9,882 nt of DNA from Bordetella parapertussis. GTDB lineage: Bacteria; Pseudomonadota; Gammaproteobacteria; Burkholderiales; Burkholderiaceae. The position numbers and the translations under genes are program-made. The first letter of the stretch is position 1; every line of letters begins with the position of its first letter. The notes below the pieces were generated by a model. The model was given only the letters and a program-made list of their open reading frames with translations, was not told the DNA's origin and ran no database searches. Location: positions 1 to 9,882 of the forward strand of contig CAMDLJ010000068.1 of NCBI GenBank assembly GCA_945901665.1, written 5' to 3'. Of this stretch, positions 1-8,733 are shown piece after piece.

Positions 1-240
1 GCCCATTGCACCTTGGGCGGCGGCGCCATCGTTTTGGGCCACTTGGAGTTGGCCGACCATGTGCACATTTCTGCTGCCAGCGTGGTCACCCGCTCGATCC
101 ATCAAAGCGGCCATTACAGTGGCTTTTTCCCCATCGATGACAATGCGGCGTGGGAGAAAAACGCCGCCAGCCTGCGCCAACTTCACCGACTGCGTGAGCG
201 CATCAAGGCGCTGGAGCAGCGTCCCCAACCACCCCTTTGA
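1..240 (+). CDS. lpxD: UDP-3-O-acylglucosamine N-acyltransferase LpxD, C-terminal part (5' end outside window)
   Basis: Partial gene, open from base 1 to TGA at 238-240; 79 C-terminal residues are visible. LpxD adds the second (R)-3-hydroxyacyl chain, to the 2-amino group of UDP-3-O-acyl-glucosamine, in lipid A synthesis on the cytoplasmic side of the inner membrane. The visible part begins in the last hexapeptide-repeat coils ([24 protein letters not shown]), continues through the family's RSI...SGHYSGFFP segment, and ends in the helical tail typical of LpxD ([15 protein letters not shown], then an Arg/Lys-rich coiled stretch to KALE). The end resembles E. coli LpxD (GGASIAGHMEI, then VYSSGIPL and KRLKSLE). 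The catalytic histidine lies upstream and cannot be checked. fabZ starts 8 bp after the stop, consistent with the usual lpxD-fabZ-lpxA-lpxB operon. Confidence 0.95.
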   Translation, partial: AHCTLGGGAIVLGHLELADHVHISAASVVTRSIHQSGHYSGFFPIDDNAAWEKNAASLRQLHRLRERIKALEQRPQPPL

Positions 241-248
241 GCCCCTCC

Positions 249-686
249 ATGGACATCCATCAAATTCTCAAGCAGTTGCCCCACCGTTACCCTATTTTGT
301 TGGTCGACCGCGTGCTCGAAATTGACAAGGGCAAACGCATCAAGGCATTGAAAAATGTCTCTATCAATGAGCCCTATTTTTCGGGCCACTTTCCCCACCG
401 ACCTGTGATGCCCGGTGTGTTGATGCTGGAGGCTTTGGCGCAAGCCGCAGCTTTGTTGGCCTTTGACATGCTGGGTACCACGCCCGATGACAAAACCGTG
501 TATTACTTTGCCGGCATTGATGGTGCTCGCTTCAAACGACCCGTAGAACCTGGGGATCAGTTGATGTTGGAGGTCACGCTAGATCGAATGAAAGCGGGCA
601 TCTTTAAATTCAAAGCCTGTGCCAAGGTCGGCGAGGAGATTGCCGTTGAAGCGGAATTGATGTGCACCATGCGCACCATTGCATGA
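249..686 (+). CDS. fabZ: (3R)-hydroxyacyl-[acyl-carrier-protein] dehydratase FabZ
   Basis: Encodes 145 residues from the ATG at 249. An in-frame TTG at 237, overlapping the lpxD stop, would add four residues; I prefer the ATG because [15 protein letters not shown] begins where family members normally begin. No clear Shine-Dalgarno precedes either, so translation may be coupled to lpxD. FabZ dehydrates (R)-3-hydroxyacyl-ACP to trans-2-enoyl-ACP in the cytoplasmic type II fatty acid cycle, with a single hot-dog fold. The signature [11 protein letters not shown] carries the catalytic His47, and Glu61 (in LMLEALAQ) lies 14 residues on, the same spacing as His54/Glu68 of E. coli Fab[16 protein letters not shown] and PGDQ in the second half are also typical. 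The enzyme competes with LpxA and LpxD for hydroxyacyl-ACP, which explains its place between them. Confidence 0.97.
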   Translation: MDIHQILKQLPHRYPILLVDRVLEIDKGKRIKALKNVSINEPYFSGHFPHRPVMPGVLMLEALAQAAALLAFDMLGTTPDDKTVYYFAGIDGARFKRPVEPGDQLMLEVTLDRMKAGIFKFKACAKVGEEIAVEAELMCTMRTIA

Positions 687-704
687 AATGAGTCCAGTAG
701 CGTC

Positions 705-1499
705 ATGACACCACCCTTGATCCACCCCACCGCATTGATCGACCCGCAAGCCGAACTTGACAGTTCGGTCCAGGTCGGCCCTTACACCGTGATTGGTCCC
801 CATGTGCGCATTGGCGCGGGCACCACGGTGGCCGCCCATTGTGTGATCGAAGGCCACACCACCTTGGGCCGCAACAACCGTGTGTTTCAGTTCAACTCCT
901 TGGGCGCGATTCCACAAGACAAAAAATACAACGGTGAACCCTGCGAGTTGGTGATTGGCAATGGCAACACCATTCGCGAGTTTTGCACCTTCAATATCGG
1001 CTCGCCTGGGGGCGGTGGTGTAACCCGAATGGGGGACCACAACTGGATCATGGCCTATGTTCACCTGGCCCATGACTGTCGGATTGGGGACCAAACCATA
1101 TTTGCCAACAACACCCAACTCGCTGGGCATGTGGAGGTGGGCGACTGGGTGATCTTGGGTGGCTTCACGGTGGTGCATCAATTTGTGCGCTTGGGTGCGC
1201 ACAGTTTCACGGCCATGAACTCTTTGTTGTTTGCTGACCTGCCGCCATTTGTGATGTGCCAGGGTCAACCGGCGCAGGCCCGATCGATGAACTTTGAGGG
1301 CTTGCGTCGACGCGGTTTTGGACCCGAGCGCATTGCCGCTGTCAAGGCCATGTACAAAGCCTTGTACCGCAGCGACCTCACTTTGGAGCAATCGGTCCAG
1401 GTCATTGAGGATTTGGGCAACGCCGATACCCAAAGGGATGTGAATCTGATGCTGGACTTTTTGCGGAAAGTATCTGCCCAGCGTGGCATTGTTCGCTAA
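705..1499 (+). CDS. lpxA: UDP-N-acetylglucosamine O-acyltransferase LpxA
   Basis: 264 residues, close to E. coli LpxA (262). It catalyses the first lipid A step, moving an (R)-3-hydroxyacyl chain from ACP to the 3-OH of UDP-GlcNAc in the cytoplasm. Residues about 1-190 are a left-handed beta-helix of hexapeptide repeats (for example IHPTALIDPQAEL, VGPYTVIGPHVRIGAGT). The motif VHLAHDC holds His120 and His123; His123 matches catalytic His125 of E. coli. VHQF (His158) matches E. coli His160. The C-terminal helical domain starts at NFEGLRRRGF. Met171 stands at the place of E. coli Gly173, the known hydrocarbon-ruler position, so a shorter C10 hydroxyacyl donor is predicted (inference). It begins 18 bp after fabZ with only a weak ribosome site. 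A GTG 17 bp before its stop could serve as a longer start for lpxB. Confidence 0.98.
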   Translation: MTPPLIHPTALIDPQAELDSSVQVGPYTVIGPHVRIGAGTTVAAHCVIEGHTTLGRNNRVFQFNSLGAIPQDKKYNGEPCELVIGNGNTIREFCTFNIGSPGGGGVTRMGDHNWIMAYVHLAHDCRIGDQTIFANNTQLAGHVEVGDWVILGGFTVVHQFVRLGAHSFTAMNSLLFADLPPFVMCQGQPAQARSMNFEGLRRRGFGPERIAAVKAMYKALYRSDLTLEQSVQVIEDLGNADTQRDVNLMLDFLRKVSAQRGIVR

Positions 1500-1530
1500 G
1501 CTTGGGTCACCTCCAGTTTTGCACCCACCC

Positions 1531-2679
1531 ATGCCGGATTTGACTGCGCCCTCTTTTGCGATGGTCGCGGGTGAGGCCTCTGGGGACATGTTGGCCGGCT
1601 TGCTGCTCCAGGGGTTGCGCCAACGATGGCCCCAAGCCAACGCCCACGGCATTGGGGGGCCGCGCATGGCCGAACAAGGCTTTGAGGCGTGGTGGCCGCA
1701 TGAGCGTTTGGCCGTGCGTGGTTACGTTGAAGTGCTTCGCCATTACCGTGGCATTGTGGCGATGCGGCGGGAACTTTGTGCGCGTTTGCTAGCCAACCCA
1801 CCAGCGGTTTTTGTTGGCGTGGATGCCCCAGACTTCAATTTGGATTTGGAGCGTCAGTTGCTTTTGAAGGGCGTTCCGACCGTGCACTTTGTCTGCCCTT
1901 CGGTGTGGGCTTGGCGCGCCAATCGCTTGGAGAAAATTCGCCAAAGCGTGCGTCATATGTTGTGTATTTTTCCGTTTGAGCCGGCGCTGTTGTCGGCGCA
2001 TGGCATCGCCAGCACCTATGTCGGTCACCCCTTTGCGGCAACCATCCCCATGCACCCCGACAAAGCCGCAGCGCGCCAGCAATTGAACTTGCCCCAGCAG
2101 GCCACCGTGGTGAGCTTGCTGCCGGGCAGCAGGGCCTCTGAAATCGATCAGTTGGCGCCCGTTTTTTTGCAGGCTGCCGCATGGCTGCAAAAACGCGAGC
2201 CCGATTTGCATTTTGTGTTGCCCACCTTTGCGGCCTTGCGCCCGCGGCTGCAGGCGTGCATTGACCGTTGGGGCGGAAATTTGTCCCTGACCGTGACGGA
2301 GGCGGGGTCGCATCTGGCCTTGGCTGCTTGCGATGTCAGCTTGGTCGCCAGTGGCACAGCCACTTTGGAAGCAGCTTTGTTCAAGCGACCCATGGTGATT
2401 GCCTACCGCATGAACCCATTGAGCTGGCAGATCATGCGCCGACAAAAGCTGCAGCCTTGGGTGGGCTTGCCCAACATCTTGGCCGCTGAATTTTTGGTGC
2501 CTGAATTTTTGCAAGACCAAGCCAAGCCCGAGGCCCTGGGACAAGCCGTGCTCGACTGGCTGAACCAAGCCCAACGGGTAGCGCACTTGCAGCAGCGGTT
2601 TGTGGACATGCACCATTCTTTGTTGCGCGACACCGCGCAGTTGGCCACCGATGCGATCGAACAAACCATGGTGCGCTGA
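1531..2679 (+). CDS. lpxB: Lipid-A-disaccharide synthase LpxB
   Basis: 382 residues from ATG 1531, the same length as E. coli LpxB. A GTG at 1483, overlapping the end of lpxA, would add 16 residues (MALFAKLGSPPVLHPP) that do not look like the family, so I reject it as the main start. LpxB, a GT19 glycosyltransferase peripheral to the inner membrane, condenses 2,3-diacyl-GlcN-1-phosphate (lipid X) with UDP-2,3-diacyl-GlcN to form the beta-1,6 lipid A disaccharide. Visible motifs are AGEASGD (Glu15), [10 protein letters not shown] (Asp98), [18 protein letters not shown] (Arg201), [20 protein letters not shown] and VGLPNILA. Glu15, Asp98 and Arg201 match essential E. coli positions in both identity and number. 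It follows lpxA by 31 bp, and its 3' end overlaps the likely rnhB start. Confidence 0.97.
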   Translation: MPDLTAPSFAMVAGEASGDMLAGLLLQGLRQRWPQANAHGIGGPRMAEQGFEAWWPHERLAVRGYVEVLRHYRGIVAMRRELCARLLANPPAVFVGVDAPDFNLDLERQLLLKGVPTVHFVCPSVWAWRANRLEKIRQSVRHMLCIFPFEPALLSAHGIASTYVGHPFAATIPMHPDKAAARQQLNLPQQATVVSLLPGSRASEIDQLAPVFLQAAAWLQKREPDLHFVLPTFAALRPRLQACIDRWGGNLSLTVTEAGSHLALAACDVSLVASGTATLEAALFKRPMVIAYRMNPLSWQIMRRQKLQPWVGLPNILAAEFLVPEFLQDQAKPEALGQAVLDWLNQAQRVAHLQQRFVDMHHSLLRDTAQLATDAIEQTMVR

Positions 2680-3280
2680 GCAAGTCGCCCTGCCCTGGGA
2701 TGTGCCCGGCTTGGTGGCCGGCGTGGACGAGGCTGGGCGGGGGCCGTTGGCCGGCCCGGTGGTGGCCGCTGCAGTGATCTTGGACGATTTGAAACCCATC
2801 CCCGGTTTGGCCGACTCTAAAACCTTGAGTGCGCGGCAACGCGAGCGTTTGAGCGAAGCCATCCATGCCCGTGCCCTGTGCTTCAGTGTGGCGCATGCCA
2901 GCGTGGAAGAAATCGACCAACTCAACATCTTGCAAGCCACTTTGCTGGCGATGCGCCGAGCGGTGATGGGCCTGCGACTCAAGCCCAACAAGGTGCTGGT
3001 GGACGGCAACCGATTGCCTACCTTGGACATCATGGCCGAAGCCGTGGTTCAAGGCGACCGAAAGGTACCGGCCATTTCTGCCGCCTCCATCTTGGCCAAG
3101 GTGGCCCGGGACCGCTGGTGCTTGGAGATCGATGCCGAGTACCCGGCTTATGGTTTTGCAGCCCACAAGGGCTACGGCACGGCGCAGCATTTGGAGGCTT
3201 TACAGCGCCATGGCGCGACCCCTTGGCATCGCCGCAGCTTTTCGCCGGTGGCCCAAGTGTTGCTGCGGGGGTCACAGTGA
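2651..3280 (+). CDS. rnhB: Ribonuclease HII
   Basis: RNase HII cuts the RNA strand of RNA-DNA hybrids and starts removal of single ribonucleotides from DNA. The catalytic acids of the DEDD set are visible: [10 protein letters not shown] gives Asp26 and Glu27, LVDGNR gives Asp118 and VVQGDRKVP gives Asp136, matching Asp16, Glu17, Asp108 and Asp126 of E. coli. [24 protein letters not shown] and HHRRSF-like WHRRSF are further family blocks. The start is uncertain. ATG 2651 gives 209 residues and overlaps lpxB by 29 bp; an ATG at 2600 would give 226. Conserved sequence only begins near [13 protein letters not shown], so the true start could also be a rarer codon closer to it. rnhB commonly follows lpxB in Proteobacteria. 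Its end overlaps the next gene by 4 bp (GTGA). Confidence 0.95.
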   Translation: MRSNKPWCAEQVALPWDVPGLVAGVDEAGRGPLAGPVVAAAVILDDLKPIPGLADSKTLSARQRERLSEAIHARALCFSVAHASVEEIDQLNILQATLLAMRRAVMGLRLKPNKVLVDGNRLPTLDIMAEAVVQGDRKVPAISAASILAKVARDRWCLEIDAEYPAYGFAAHKGYGTAQHLEALQRHGATPWHRRSFSPVAQVLLRGSQ

Positions 3281-4074
3281 AACCGCCCCCCATCCAGATC
3301 ATTGAGTCGCGCCACAACCCAGCCTTCAAGGCCCTGCGCGCTTTGGCCCAAGACAATTCTGCTTATCGCAAACGTGGACAGGTCTGGATCGAGGGCGATC
3401 ATCTGTGCCGCGCAGTTCAGGCGCGGGGCTGGGCGGTGGACTTGGCCGTGTTCTCTCAATCGATGTGGAAGCGATTGGGCGAAGCGACCCCTTTTTCCGC
3501 CCAGCGCGTCATGGTGCTGCCCGAATCCCTGTTCAACAGTTTGAGCCCTTTGGCCGAAGACCAAAAAATGGGTTTTGTGATTGACTTGCCTGTGCTCCCC
3601 GAGGTCGAGCCGGGTTTGGCCACCGTGGTTCTGGACCAAGTTCAGGATGCAGGAAATGTGGGCTCGATTTTGCGCAGTGCAGCCGCCTTTGGCTTTGCCC
3701 AAATCGTGGCCTTGCGGGGCACAGCCGGCTTGTGGAGTCCCAAGGTCTTGCGCGCGGGCATGGGTGCTCATTTTGCTTTGCGCTTGATCGAATCGGCCTC
3801 GCTCGAAGACGCCTTGTCTTTGGGCGTGCCAATGCTGGCCACCAGTTCACATCAAGGCGACTGGTTGCATCAATGCGTGGGCCCTTTGGCCTTGCCTTGG
3901 CCGTGTGCCTGGCTGATGGGCCATGAAGGGCAGGGCGTGCAAGCCGCATTGCTCACCGCCGCCCAGCGCTGTGTGCGCATTGCGCAACCCGGGGGAGAGG
4001 AGTCATTGAATGTGGCGGCAGCGGCGGCCGTGTGTTTGCACGCCAGTGCATCAGCTCAGGCGGCCATGGGGTAA
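3277..4074 (+). CDS. TrmH/SpoU-family (SPOUT) RNA 2'-O-methyltransferase
   Basis: 265 residues from a GTG at 3277 that shares GTGA with the rnhB stop, so translation is probably coupled. The frame stays open far upstream, but that stretch lies inside rnhB and has no family similarity. Residues about 8-100 ([26 protein letters not shown]) look like the L30e-like SpoU substrate-binding domain. Residues about 115-258 are the SPOUT domain: motif 1 [20 protein letters not shown] (Asn127, Arg133), motif 2 [13 protein letters not shown], motif 3 LMGHEGQGV (Glu217) and [11 protein letters not shown] (Ser243, Asn245). The last three residues correspond to Glu198, Ser224 and Asn226 of RlmB. The knotted fold binds SAM and methylates a ribose 2'-OH in tRNA or rRNA. 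The target cannot be read from sequence; it is not clearly RlmB or TrmH itself, so no symbol is given. Confidence 0.93.
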   Translation: MKPPPIQIIESRHNPAFKALRALAQDNSAYRKRGQVWIEGDHLCRAVQARGWAVDLAVFSQSMWKRLGEATPFSAQRVMVLPESLFNSLSPLAEDQKMGFVIDLPVLPEVEPGLATVVLDQVQDAGNVGSILRSAAAFGFAQIVALRGTAGLWSPKVLRAGMGAHFALRLIESASLEDALSLGVPMLATSSHQGDWLHQCVGPLALPWPCAWLMGHEGQGVQAALLTAAQRCVRIAQPGGEESLNVAAAAAVCLHASASAQAAMG

Positions 4075-4086
4075 CCCCTCGGTTAC
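4071..4086. repeat. Inverted repeat at the methyltransferase stop, overlapping a -10-like element
   Basis: GTAACC-CCTC-GGTTAC is a perfect 6-bp inverted repeat with a 4-base loop. It spans the stop codon of the preceding gene (TAA 4072-4074), and its right arm runs into TACAAT at 4084-4089. No T run follows, so it is not a classical terminator. It could be a hairpin at the end of the upstream message, a protein-binding site over the carAB promoter, or chance. Confidence 0.4.
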
Positions 4087-4089
4087 AAT
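4084..4089 (+). promoter_or_regulatory. Candidate -10 element of a carAB promoter
   Basis: TACAAT (in GGTTACAATGG) differs from TATAAT at one position and lies 145 bp upstream of the carA start, just after the end of the preceding gene. No good -35 hexamer is present 16-18 bp upstream, so the promoter would be weak or activator-dependent. Transcription would start near 4095-4098. It is the best candidate between the two genes; nothing promoter-like was seen between the terminator at 4164-4197 and carA. Confidence 0.4.
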
Positions 4090-4163
4090 GGTGTGCTTTT
4101 CGCACCCAACCGCACGCCCACAGCTCGATCTCAAGCCTCCCCCTTTCACAAGCAGCGACGCAG

Positions 4164-4197
4164 ATCCCACCGAAACCTGTTTTCTGTGGGATTTTTT
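4164..4197 (+). terminator. Intrinsic terminator in the carA leader (candidate attenuator)
   Basis: ATCCCAC at 4164-4170 pairs perfectly with GTGGGAT at 4186-4192. After one mismatch, GAAA (4172-4175) pairs with TTTC (4181-4184) around a 5-base loop. The stem is followed at once by T residues 4192-4197, the form of a Rho-independent terminator on the + strand. It lies about 90 bp after the end of the methyltransferase gene, downstream of the candidate promoter and 37 bp before carA. It may end the lpx-rnhB transcript, attenuate carAB, or do both. No leader peptide with a plausible start lies between the expected transcription start and the hairpin, and no obvious antiterminator was found. Confidence 0.75.
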
Positions 4198-4234
4198 GAA
4201 CGCGCTGGGGCGTCACCGAACCTCGGAGAACCCA

Positions 4235-5401
4235 GTGCTTTTGTCTTTAAAGGGGAAACATCCCGCAGCCATCTTGGCGCTGGCAGACGGCACGCTGTGG
4301 CAAGGCCAATCGATCGGGGCCCCAGGCACCACGGTGGGTGAGGTGGTCTTCAACACCGCCATCACCGGCTACCAAGAAATCCTCACCGACCCCAGCTATT
4401 GCCAGCAACTGGTCACCTTGACTTATCCGCACATTGGCAATGTCGGCACCAATGCCGAAGACGTTGAAGCCGATCGCGTCCACGCTGCGGGCCTGATCAT
4501 CAAAGACCTGCCCTTGTTGGCGTCTAACTTTCGCAGCCAGCAAGATTTGTCCACTTATCTGGGTGCTGCAGGTACGGTGGCGATCGCTGGCATCGACACC
4601 CGCCAGCTGACCCGCCATTTGCGCAACCACGGGGCGCAAAACGGTTGCATCATGGGCTTGCCTGTGGGACAGGCCGCCACCCCCGAGCTGTGCCAGCAAG
4701 CCCTGGCTGCGGCCCAAGCTGCACCCAGCATGACCGGCTTGGACTTGGCGCAAAAAGTCTCTACCACCCAAACTTTTGAGTGGCAGCAAACTGAATGGCA
4801 ACTGGGCTCTGGATATGGCCAGTTGGCAGCGCCGCGTTTTCATGTGGTGGCCTATGACTTTGGGGTCAAGCACAATATTTTGCGCATGTTGGCGCAACGC
4901 GGTTGTCGCCTGACGGTGGTGCCCGCCAAAACCCCTGCCCCAGAGGTGTTCGCACTCAAGCCGGATGGCGTGTTTTTGTCCAATGGCCCAGGCGACCCCC
5001 AGCCGTGTGACTATGCGATTGAGGCCACCCGCGCCTTGATTGAGTCGGGCTTGCCCACCTTTGGTATTTGCCTGGGGCACCAAATCATGGCCCTGGCCAG
5101 TGGTGCCAAAACCTTCAAGATGAAGTTTGGTCACCACGGCGCCAACCACCCGGTCAAAGACCTCGACAGCGGCCAGGTGTCCATCACCAGCCAAAACCAC
5201 GGTTTTGCGGTGGACGCCCAGACCCTGCCCGCCCATTTGCGCGCCACCCATGTGAGCTTGTTCGATGGCACCGTTCAAGGCCTGGCCCGCACCGACAAGC
5301 CGGCTTTTTGTTTTCAGGGCCACCCAGAGGCTTCACCGGGCCCACACGACATCGCCTATTTGTTTGACCGCTTTGTCGGTTTGATGGCTGCGCGCGCATG
5401 A
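4235..5401 (+). CDS. carA: Carbamoyl-phosphate synthase small (glutaminase) subunit
   Basis: 388 residues (E. coli CarA has 382) from GTG 4235, chosen because GGAG at 4225-4228 lies six bases upstream and [19 protein letters not shown] is where family members begin. The frame is open further upstream, but through the terminator and without family similarity. CarA hydrolyses glutamine and channels ammonia to CarB; the complex makes carbamoyl phosphate for arginine and pyrimidines in the cytoplasm. Residues about 1-150 are the CPSase small-chain domain ([20 protein letters not shown]). Residues about 190-385 are a class I glutamine amidotransferase: FLSNGPGDP, nucleophile Cys279 in FGICLGHQ, and His363/Glu365 in GHPEASPGP, all offset by ten from Cys269, His353 and Glu355 of E. 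coli. It follows the leader terminator and is 78 bp before carB. Confidence 0.98.
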   Translation: MLLSLKGKHPAAILALADGTLWQGQSIGAPGTTVGEVVFNTAITGYQEILTDPSYCQQLVTLTYPHIGNVGTNAEDVEADRVHAAGLIIKDLPLLASNFRSQQDLSTYLGAAGTVAIAGIDTRQLTRHLRNHGAQNGCIMGLPVGQAATPELCQQALAAAQAAPSMTGLDLAQKVSTTQTFEWQQTEWQLGSGYGQLAAPRFHVVAYDFGVKHNILRMLAQRGCRLTVVPAKTPAPEVFALKPDGVFLSNGPGDPQPCDYAIEATRALIESGLPTFGICLGHQIMALASGAKTFKMKFGHHGANHPVKDLDSGQVSITSQNHGFAVDAQTLPAHLRATHVSLFDGTVQGLARTDKPAFCFQGHPEASPGPHDIAYLFDRFVGLMAARA

Positions 5402-5479
5402 ACTCCGTGCGAGAGCCAATCCTTTTTCAAAATCCCATTGGGTTTGGGCCCCTTCACAGCGGTACACCGAGAAATCAGC

Positions 5480-8400
5480 ATGCCTAAGCGCACAGACATC
5501 AAAAGCGTCCTCATCATTGGCGCAGGCCCCATCGTCATTGGTCAGGCCTGCGAGTTTGACTACTCCGGCGTGCAAGCCTGCAAAGCCTTGCGCGAAGAGG
5601 GGTTCAAGGTCATCTTGATCAACAGCAACCCGGCCACCATCATGACCGACCCGGCCACGGCCGATGTCACTTACATCGAGCCCATCACCTGGCAAACGGT
5701 GGAAAAAATCATCGCCAAAGAGCGCCCCGACGCCATCTTGCCGACCATGGGCGGTCAAACAGCCCTGAACTGTGCGCTCGATCTGTGGCGCCACGGGGTG
5801 CTGGACAAATACCAGGTCGAACTGATTGGAGCCAGCCCAGAGGCCATCGACAAAGCCGAAGATAGGCTCAAGTTCAAAGATGCGATGACCAAAATCGGCT
5901 TGGGCTCTGCGCGCTCGGGCATTGCCCACTCCATGGACGAGGCATGGTCGGTGCAAAAGTCGGTGGGTTTTCCCACCGTCATTCGCCCCAGCTTCACCTT
6001 GGGCGGCACTGGCGGGGGCATTGCTTACAACGCCGAAGAGTTTGAGACCATTTGCAAGCGTGGCTTGGAGGCCTCGCCCACCAAAGAGCTGCTGATTGAA
6101 GAGTCTTTGCTGGGTTGGAAAGAGTTTGAGATGGAAGTGGTTCGCGACAAGGCGGACAACTGCATCATCGTGTGTTCGATTGAAAACCTCGACCCCATGG
6201 GCGTGCACACGGGCGACTCCATCACGGTCGCGCCTGCCCAAACCTTGACCGACAAGGAATACCAAATCATGCGCAACGCCAGTTTGGCGGTGTTGCGTGA
6301 AATTGGTGTCGACACCGGTGGCTCGAATGTGCAGTTTTCGGTCAATCCCAAAGACGGCCGCATGATCGTGATCGAGATGAACCCTCGGGTGTCCCGCTCT
6401 TCCGCCCTGGCCTCCAAGGCCACTGGCTTTCCGATTGCCAAGGTGGCGGCCAAATTGGCCGTGGGCTATACGCTGGATGAATTGCGCAACGACATCACGG
6501 GCGGTGCCACCCCGGCCAGCTTCGAGCCCAGCATCGATTACGTGGTCACCAAAATTCCGCGTTTTGCCTTTGAAAAATTCCCCCAGGCCGATAGCCGCTT
6601 GACCACCCAAATGAAGTCGGTGGGCGAAGTGATGGCCATGGGCCGCACCTTCCAGGAGTCGTTCCAAAAAGCCTTGCGAGGCCTGGAAGTTGGCGTGGAC
6701 GGCATGAACGAAAAAACCCAAGACCGCGAGGTGTTGGAAAAAGAACTTGGCGCGCCTGGGCCGGATCGGATTTGGTATGTGGGCGACGCTTTTGCCCAAG
6801 GCATGAGCGTGTCCGAGGTGCATGACTTGACCAAGATAGACCCTTGGTTCTTGGTGCAAATCGAAGACATCGTCAAAATCGAGTTGGAATTGGAAACCAC
6901 CGCCTTAACAGCGATTGAAGTGGCAGACATGCGTGCCTTGAAGAAAAAAGGCTTTTCCGACCGCCGCTTGGCCAAGCTCACCCACAGCACCGAGCAAGCC
7001 GTGCGCGCCCAGCGCCATGCTTTGGGGGTGCGACCGGTGTACAAACGGGTGGATACCTGCGCGGCCGAATTTGCCACCGATACCGCTTACATGTATTCGA
7101 CCTATGAAGACGAGTGTGAGTCTGAGCCCAGCCAACGCCAAAAAATCATGGTGCTCGGTGGCGGCCCCAACCGCATTGGACAAGGCATCGAGTTCGACTA
7201 TTGCTGCGTGCACGCCGCCTTGGCCATGCGCGAGGACGGTTACGAGACCATCATGGTCAACTGCAACCCGGAGACGGTTTCCACCGACTACGACACCAGC
7301 GACCGGTTGTATTTCGAACCCCTCACCTTGGAAGATGTGCTCGAAATTGTCGACAAAGAAAAGCCCCTGGGCGTGATTGTTCAGTACGGTGGCCAAACCC
7401 CTTTGAAGCTGGCCCTGGGCTTGGAGGCCGCGGGTGTGCCCATCATTGGCACCAGCCCCGACATGATCGACGCTGCCGAAGACCGTGAGCGCTTTCAAGG
7501 CCTGTTGCAAAAGCTGGGGCTGCGCCAGCCGCCCAATGCCACGGCTCGCACCGAGCCAGAGGCCTTGGAAAAAGCCGCGGCCTTGGGTTACCCCTTGGTG
7601 GTGCGGCCCAGTTATGTGCTGGGCGGTCGGGCGATGGAAATCGTGCACGAACAACGCGACTTGGAGCGTTACATGAGCGAAGCGGTCAAGGTCAGCAACG
7701 ACTCGCCGGTTTTGCTGGACCGCTTCTTGAATGACGCCATTGAGTGCGATGTCGATTGCCTGCGTGACCCTGAAGGCCAAACCTTCATTGGTGGCGTCAT
7801 GGAGCACATCGAGCAAGCGGGTGTGCACAGCGGCGACTCGGCCTGCTCCTTACCGCCTTATTCTCTGGCGCCTGCCACTGTGGCCGAGCTCAAACGCCAG
7901 TCGGCGGCCATGGCCGGGGCCTTGAATGTGGTGGGACTGATGAACGTGCAGTTCGCCATCCAGCATGTGAACGGCGAAGATGTGATTTACGTGCTCGAAG
8001 TCAACCCGCGTGCCAGCCGCACCGTGCCTTATGTCAGCAAAGCCACAGGCATTCAACTGGCCAAGGTGGCGGCGCGCTGCATGGTCGGCCAAAGTCTGGC
8101 CAGCCAAGGCGTGACCCGGGAAGTCACGCCGCCATATTTCAGCATCAAGGAAGCGGTGTTTCCGTTTGTCAAATTCCCAGGCGTGGACACCATCTTGGGT
8201 CCAGAGATGAAATCCACGGGCGAGGTCATGGGTGTGGGCAAAACCTTTGGCGAGGCTTTTGTCAAAAGCCAAATGGGTGCGGGCACCAGGTTGCCGCGCC
8301 CCACAGATGCCGTGCGCAAGGTTTTTTTGACCGTCAAAAACAATGACAAACCACGGGCAGTGGCAGTGGCGCGTGATTTGGTGGCGATGGGTTTTGAGTT

Positions 8401-8716
8401 GGTGGCCACCAAGGGTACGGCCCAAGCCATTGCCGCCGCCGGTTTGGCCGTGGTCGCGGTGAACAAAGTCACTGAAGGCCGCCCGCATGTGGTGGACATG
8501 ATCAAGAACAACGAAATTGCCTTGGTCATCAACACCGTTGAAGAGCGGCGCAACGCGATAGCTGACTCGCGGCAAATCCGCACCTCTGCCCTGTTGGCCC
8601 GGGTGACCACTTTCACCACCATTGCCGGTGCGGAGGCCGCGGTGCAAGGCATGCAGCACATGGATCACCTCGAGGTTTATTCGGTCCAGGAGTTGCACGC
8701 CCAATTGGCGGCATAA
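5480..8716 (+). CDS. carB: Carbamoyl-phosphate synthase large (synthetase) subunit
   Basis: 1078 residues (E. coli CarB has 1073) from ATG 5480, where [17 protein letters not shown] matches the usual N-terminus; in-frame starts upstream would add non-family sequence. CarB phosphorylates bicarbonate, adds ammonia from CarA and phosphorylates carbamate. Two homologous halves are visible. The first opens with [18 protein letters not shown] and has an ATP-grasp domain with [10 protein letters not shown] and [20 protein letters not shown]. The second starts near residue 555 ([19 protein letters not shown]) and has [12 protein letters not shown] and [20 protein letters not shown]. An oligomerisation region lies between about 400 and 550. 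The C-terminal MGS-like regulatory domain starts near 940; Lys957, Thr977, Thr980, Lys996 and Asn1018 match effector-site residues of E. coli, but Thr1017 is replaced by Val1020 with a one-residue insertion nearby. The 78-bp gap to carA suggests cotranscription. Confidence 0.98.
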   Translation: MPKRTDIKSVLIIGAGPIVIGQACEFDYSGVQACKALREEGFKVILINSNPATIMTDPATADVTYIEPITWQTVEKIIAKERPDAILPTMGGQTALNCALDLWRHGVLDKYQVELIGASPEAIDKAEDRLKFKDAMTKIGLGSARSGIAHSMDEAWSVQKSVGFPTVIRPSFTLGGTGGGIAYNAEEFETICKRGLEASPTKELLIEESLLGWKEFEMEVVRDKADNCIIVCSIENLDPMGVHTGDSITVAPAQTLTDKEYQIMRNASLAVLREIGVDTGGSNVQFSVNPKDGRMIVIEMNPRVSRSSALASKATGFPIAKVAAKLAVGYTLDELRNDITGGATPASFEPSIDYVVTKIPRFAFEKFPQADSRLTTQMKSVGEVMAMGRTFQESFQKALRGLEVGVDGMNEKTQDREVLEKELGAPGPDRIWYVGDAFAQGMSVSEVHDLTKIDPWFLVQIEDIVKIELELETTALTAIEVADMRALKKKGFSDRRLAKLTHSTEQAVRAQRHALGVRPVYKRVDTCAAEFATDTAYMYSTYEDECESEPSQRQKIMVLGGGPNRIGQGIEFDYCCVHAALAMREDGYETIMVNCNPETVSTDYDTSDRLYFEPLTLEDVLEIVDKEKPLGVIVQYGGQTPLKLALGLEAAGVPIIGTSPDMIDAAEDRERFQGLLQKLGLRQPPNATARTEPEALEKAAALGYPLVVRPSYVLGGRAMEIVHEQRDLERYMSEAVKVSNDSPVLLDRFLNDAIECDVDCLRDPEGQTFIGGVMEHIEQAGVHSGDSACSLPPYSLAPATVAELKRQSAAMAGALNVVGLMNVQFAIQHVNGEDVIYVLEVNPRASRTVPYVSKATGIQLAKVAARCMVGQSLASQGVTREVTPPYFSIKEAVFPFVKFPGVDTILGPEMKSTGEVMGVGKTFGEAFVKSQMGAGTRLPRPTDAVRKVFLTVKNNDKPRAVAVARDLVAMGFELVATKGTAQAIAAAGLAVVAVNKVTEGRPHVVDMIKNNEIALVINTVEERRNAIADSRQIRTSALLARVTTFTTIAGAEAAVQGMQHMDHLEVYSVQELHAQLAA

Positions 8717-8733
8717 TTTAGCCACAACAACAC

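Noticed and set aside
1483..1530. GTG start for lpxB overlapping lpxA
   Set aside because: The 16 extra residues are unlike LpxB, while the ATG at 1531 gives exactly 382 residues with Glu15, Asp98 and Arg201 in E. coli numbering. Coupled translation from GTG cannot be wholly excluded.
4093..4230. Possible arginine-rich leader peptide (KQRRRSHR codons just before the carA terminator)
   Set aside because: Attractive for arginine control, but its only start, GTG 4093, lies at or before the expected transcription start and lacks a ribosome site, and the frame runs on past the terminator into carA. It would need a different promoter to be real.
4010..4234. In-frame upstream extension of carA, including an ATG at 4088
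   Set aside because: It runs through the previous gene's end and the terminator hairpin, has no CarA similarity, and the GTG at 4235 has a good Shine-Dalgarno and the family N-terminus. ATG 4088 sits in the -10 element and would not be transcribed from that promoter.
5430..5445. Small hairpin AAA(T)CCC-ATT-GGGTTT between carA and carB
   Set aside because: Three-base loop, one bulge and no T run; too weak to be a terminator, and the carA-carB pair is expected to be cotranscribed.
5333..6859. Long antisense open frame opposite carA end and carB (508 codons), with similar ones at 579-1667, 1789-3033, 4247-5323, 6905-7828 and 7850-8725
   Set aside because: Each lies opposite a clearly recognised conserved gene, has no recognisable motifs, and has low-complexity Gly/His/Gln-rich composition typical of the reverse frame of GC-biased coding sequence.
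8712..8717. CATAAT as a greA -10 element at the carB stop
   Set aside because: The nearest -35-like TTGCAC (8693-8698) leaves only 13 bp of spacer, and the hexamer overlaps the carB stop; not supported.
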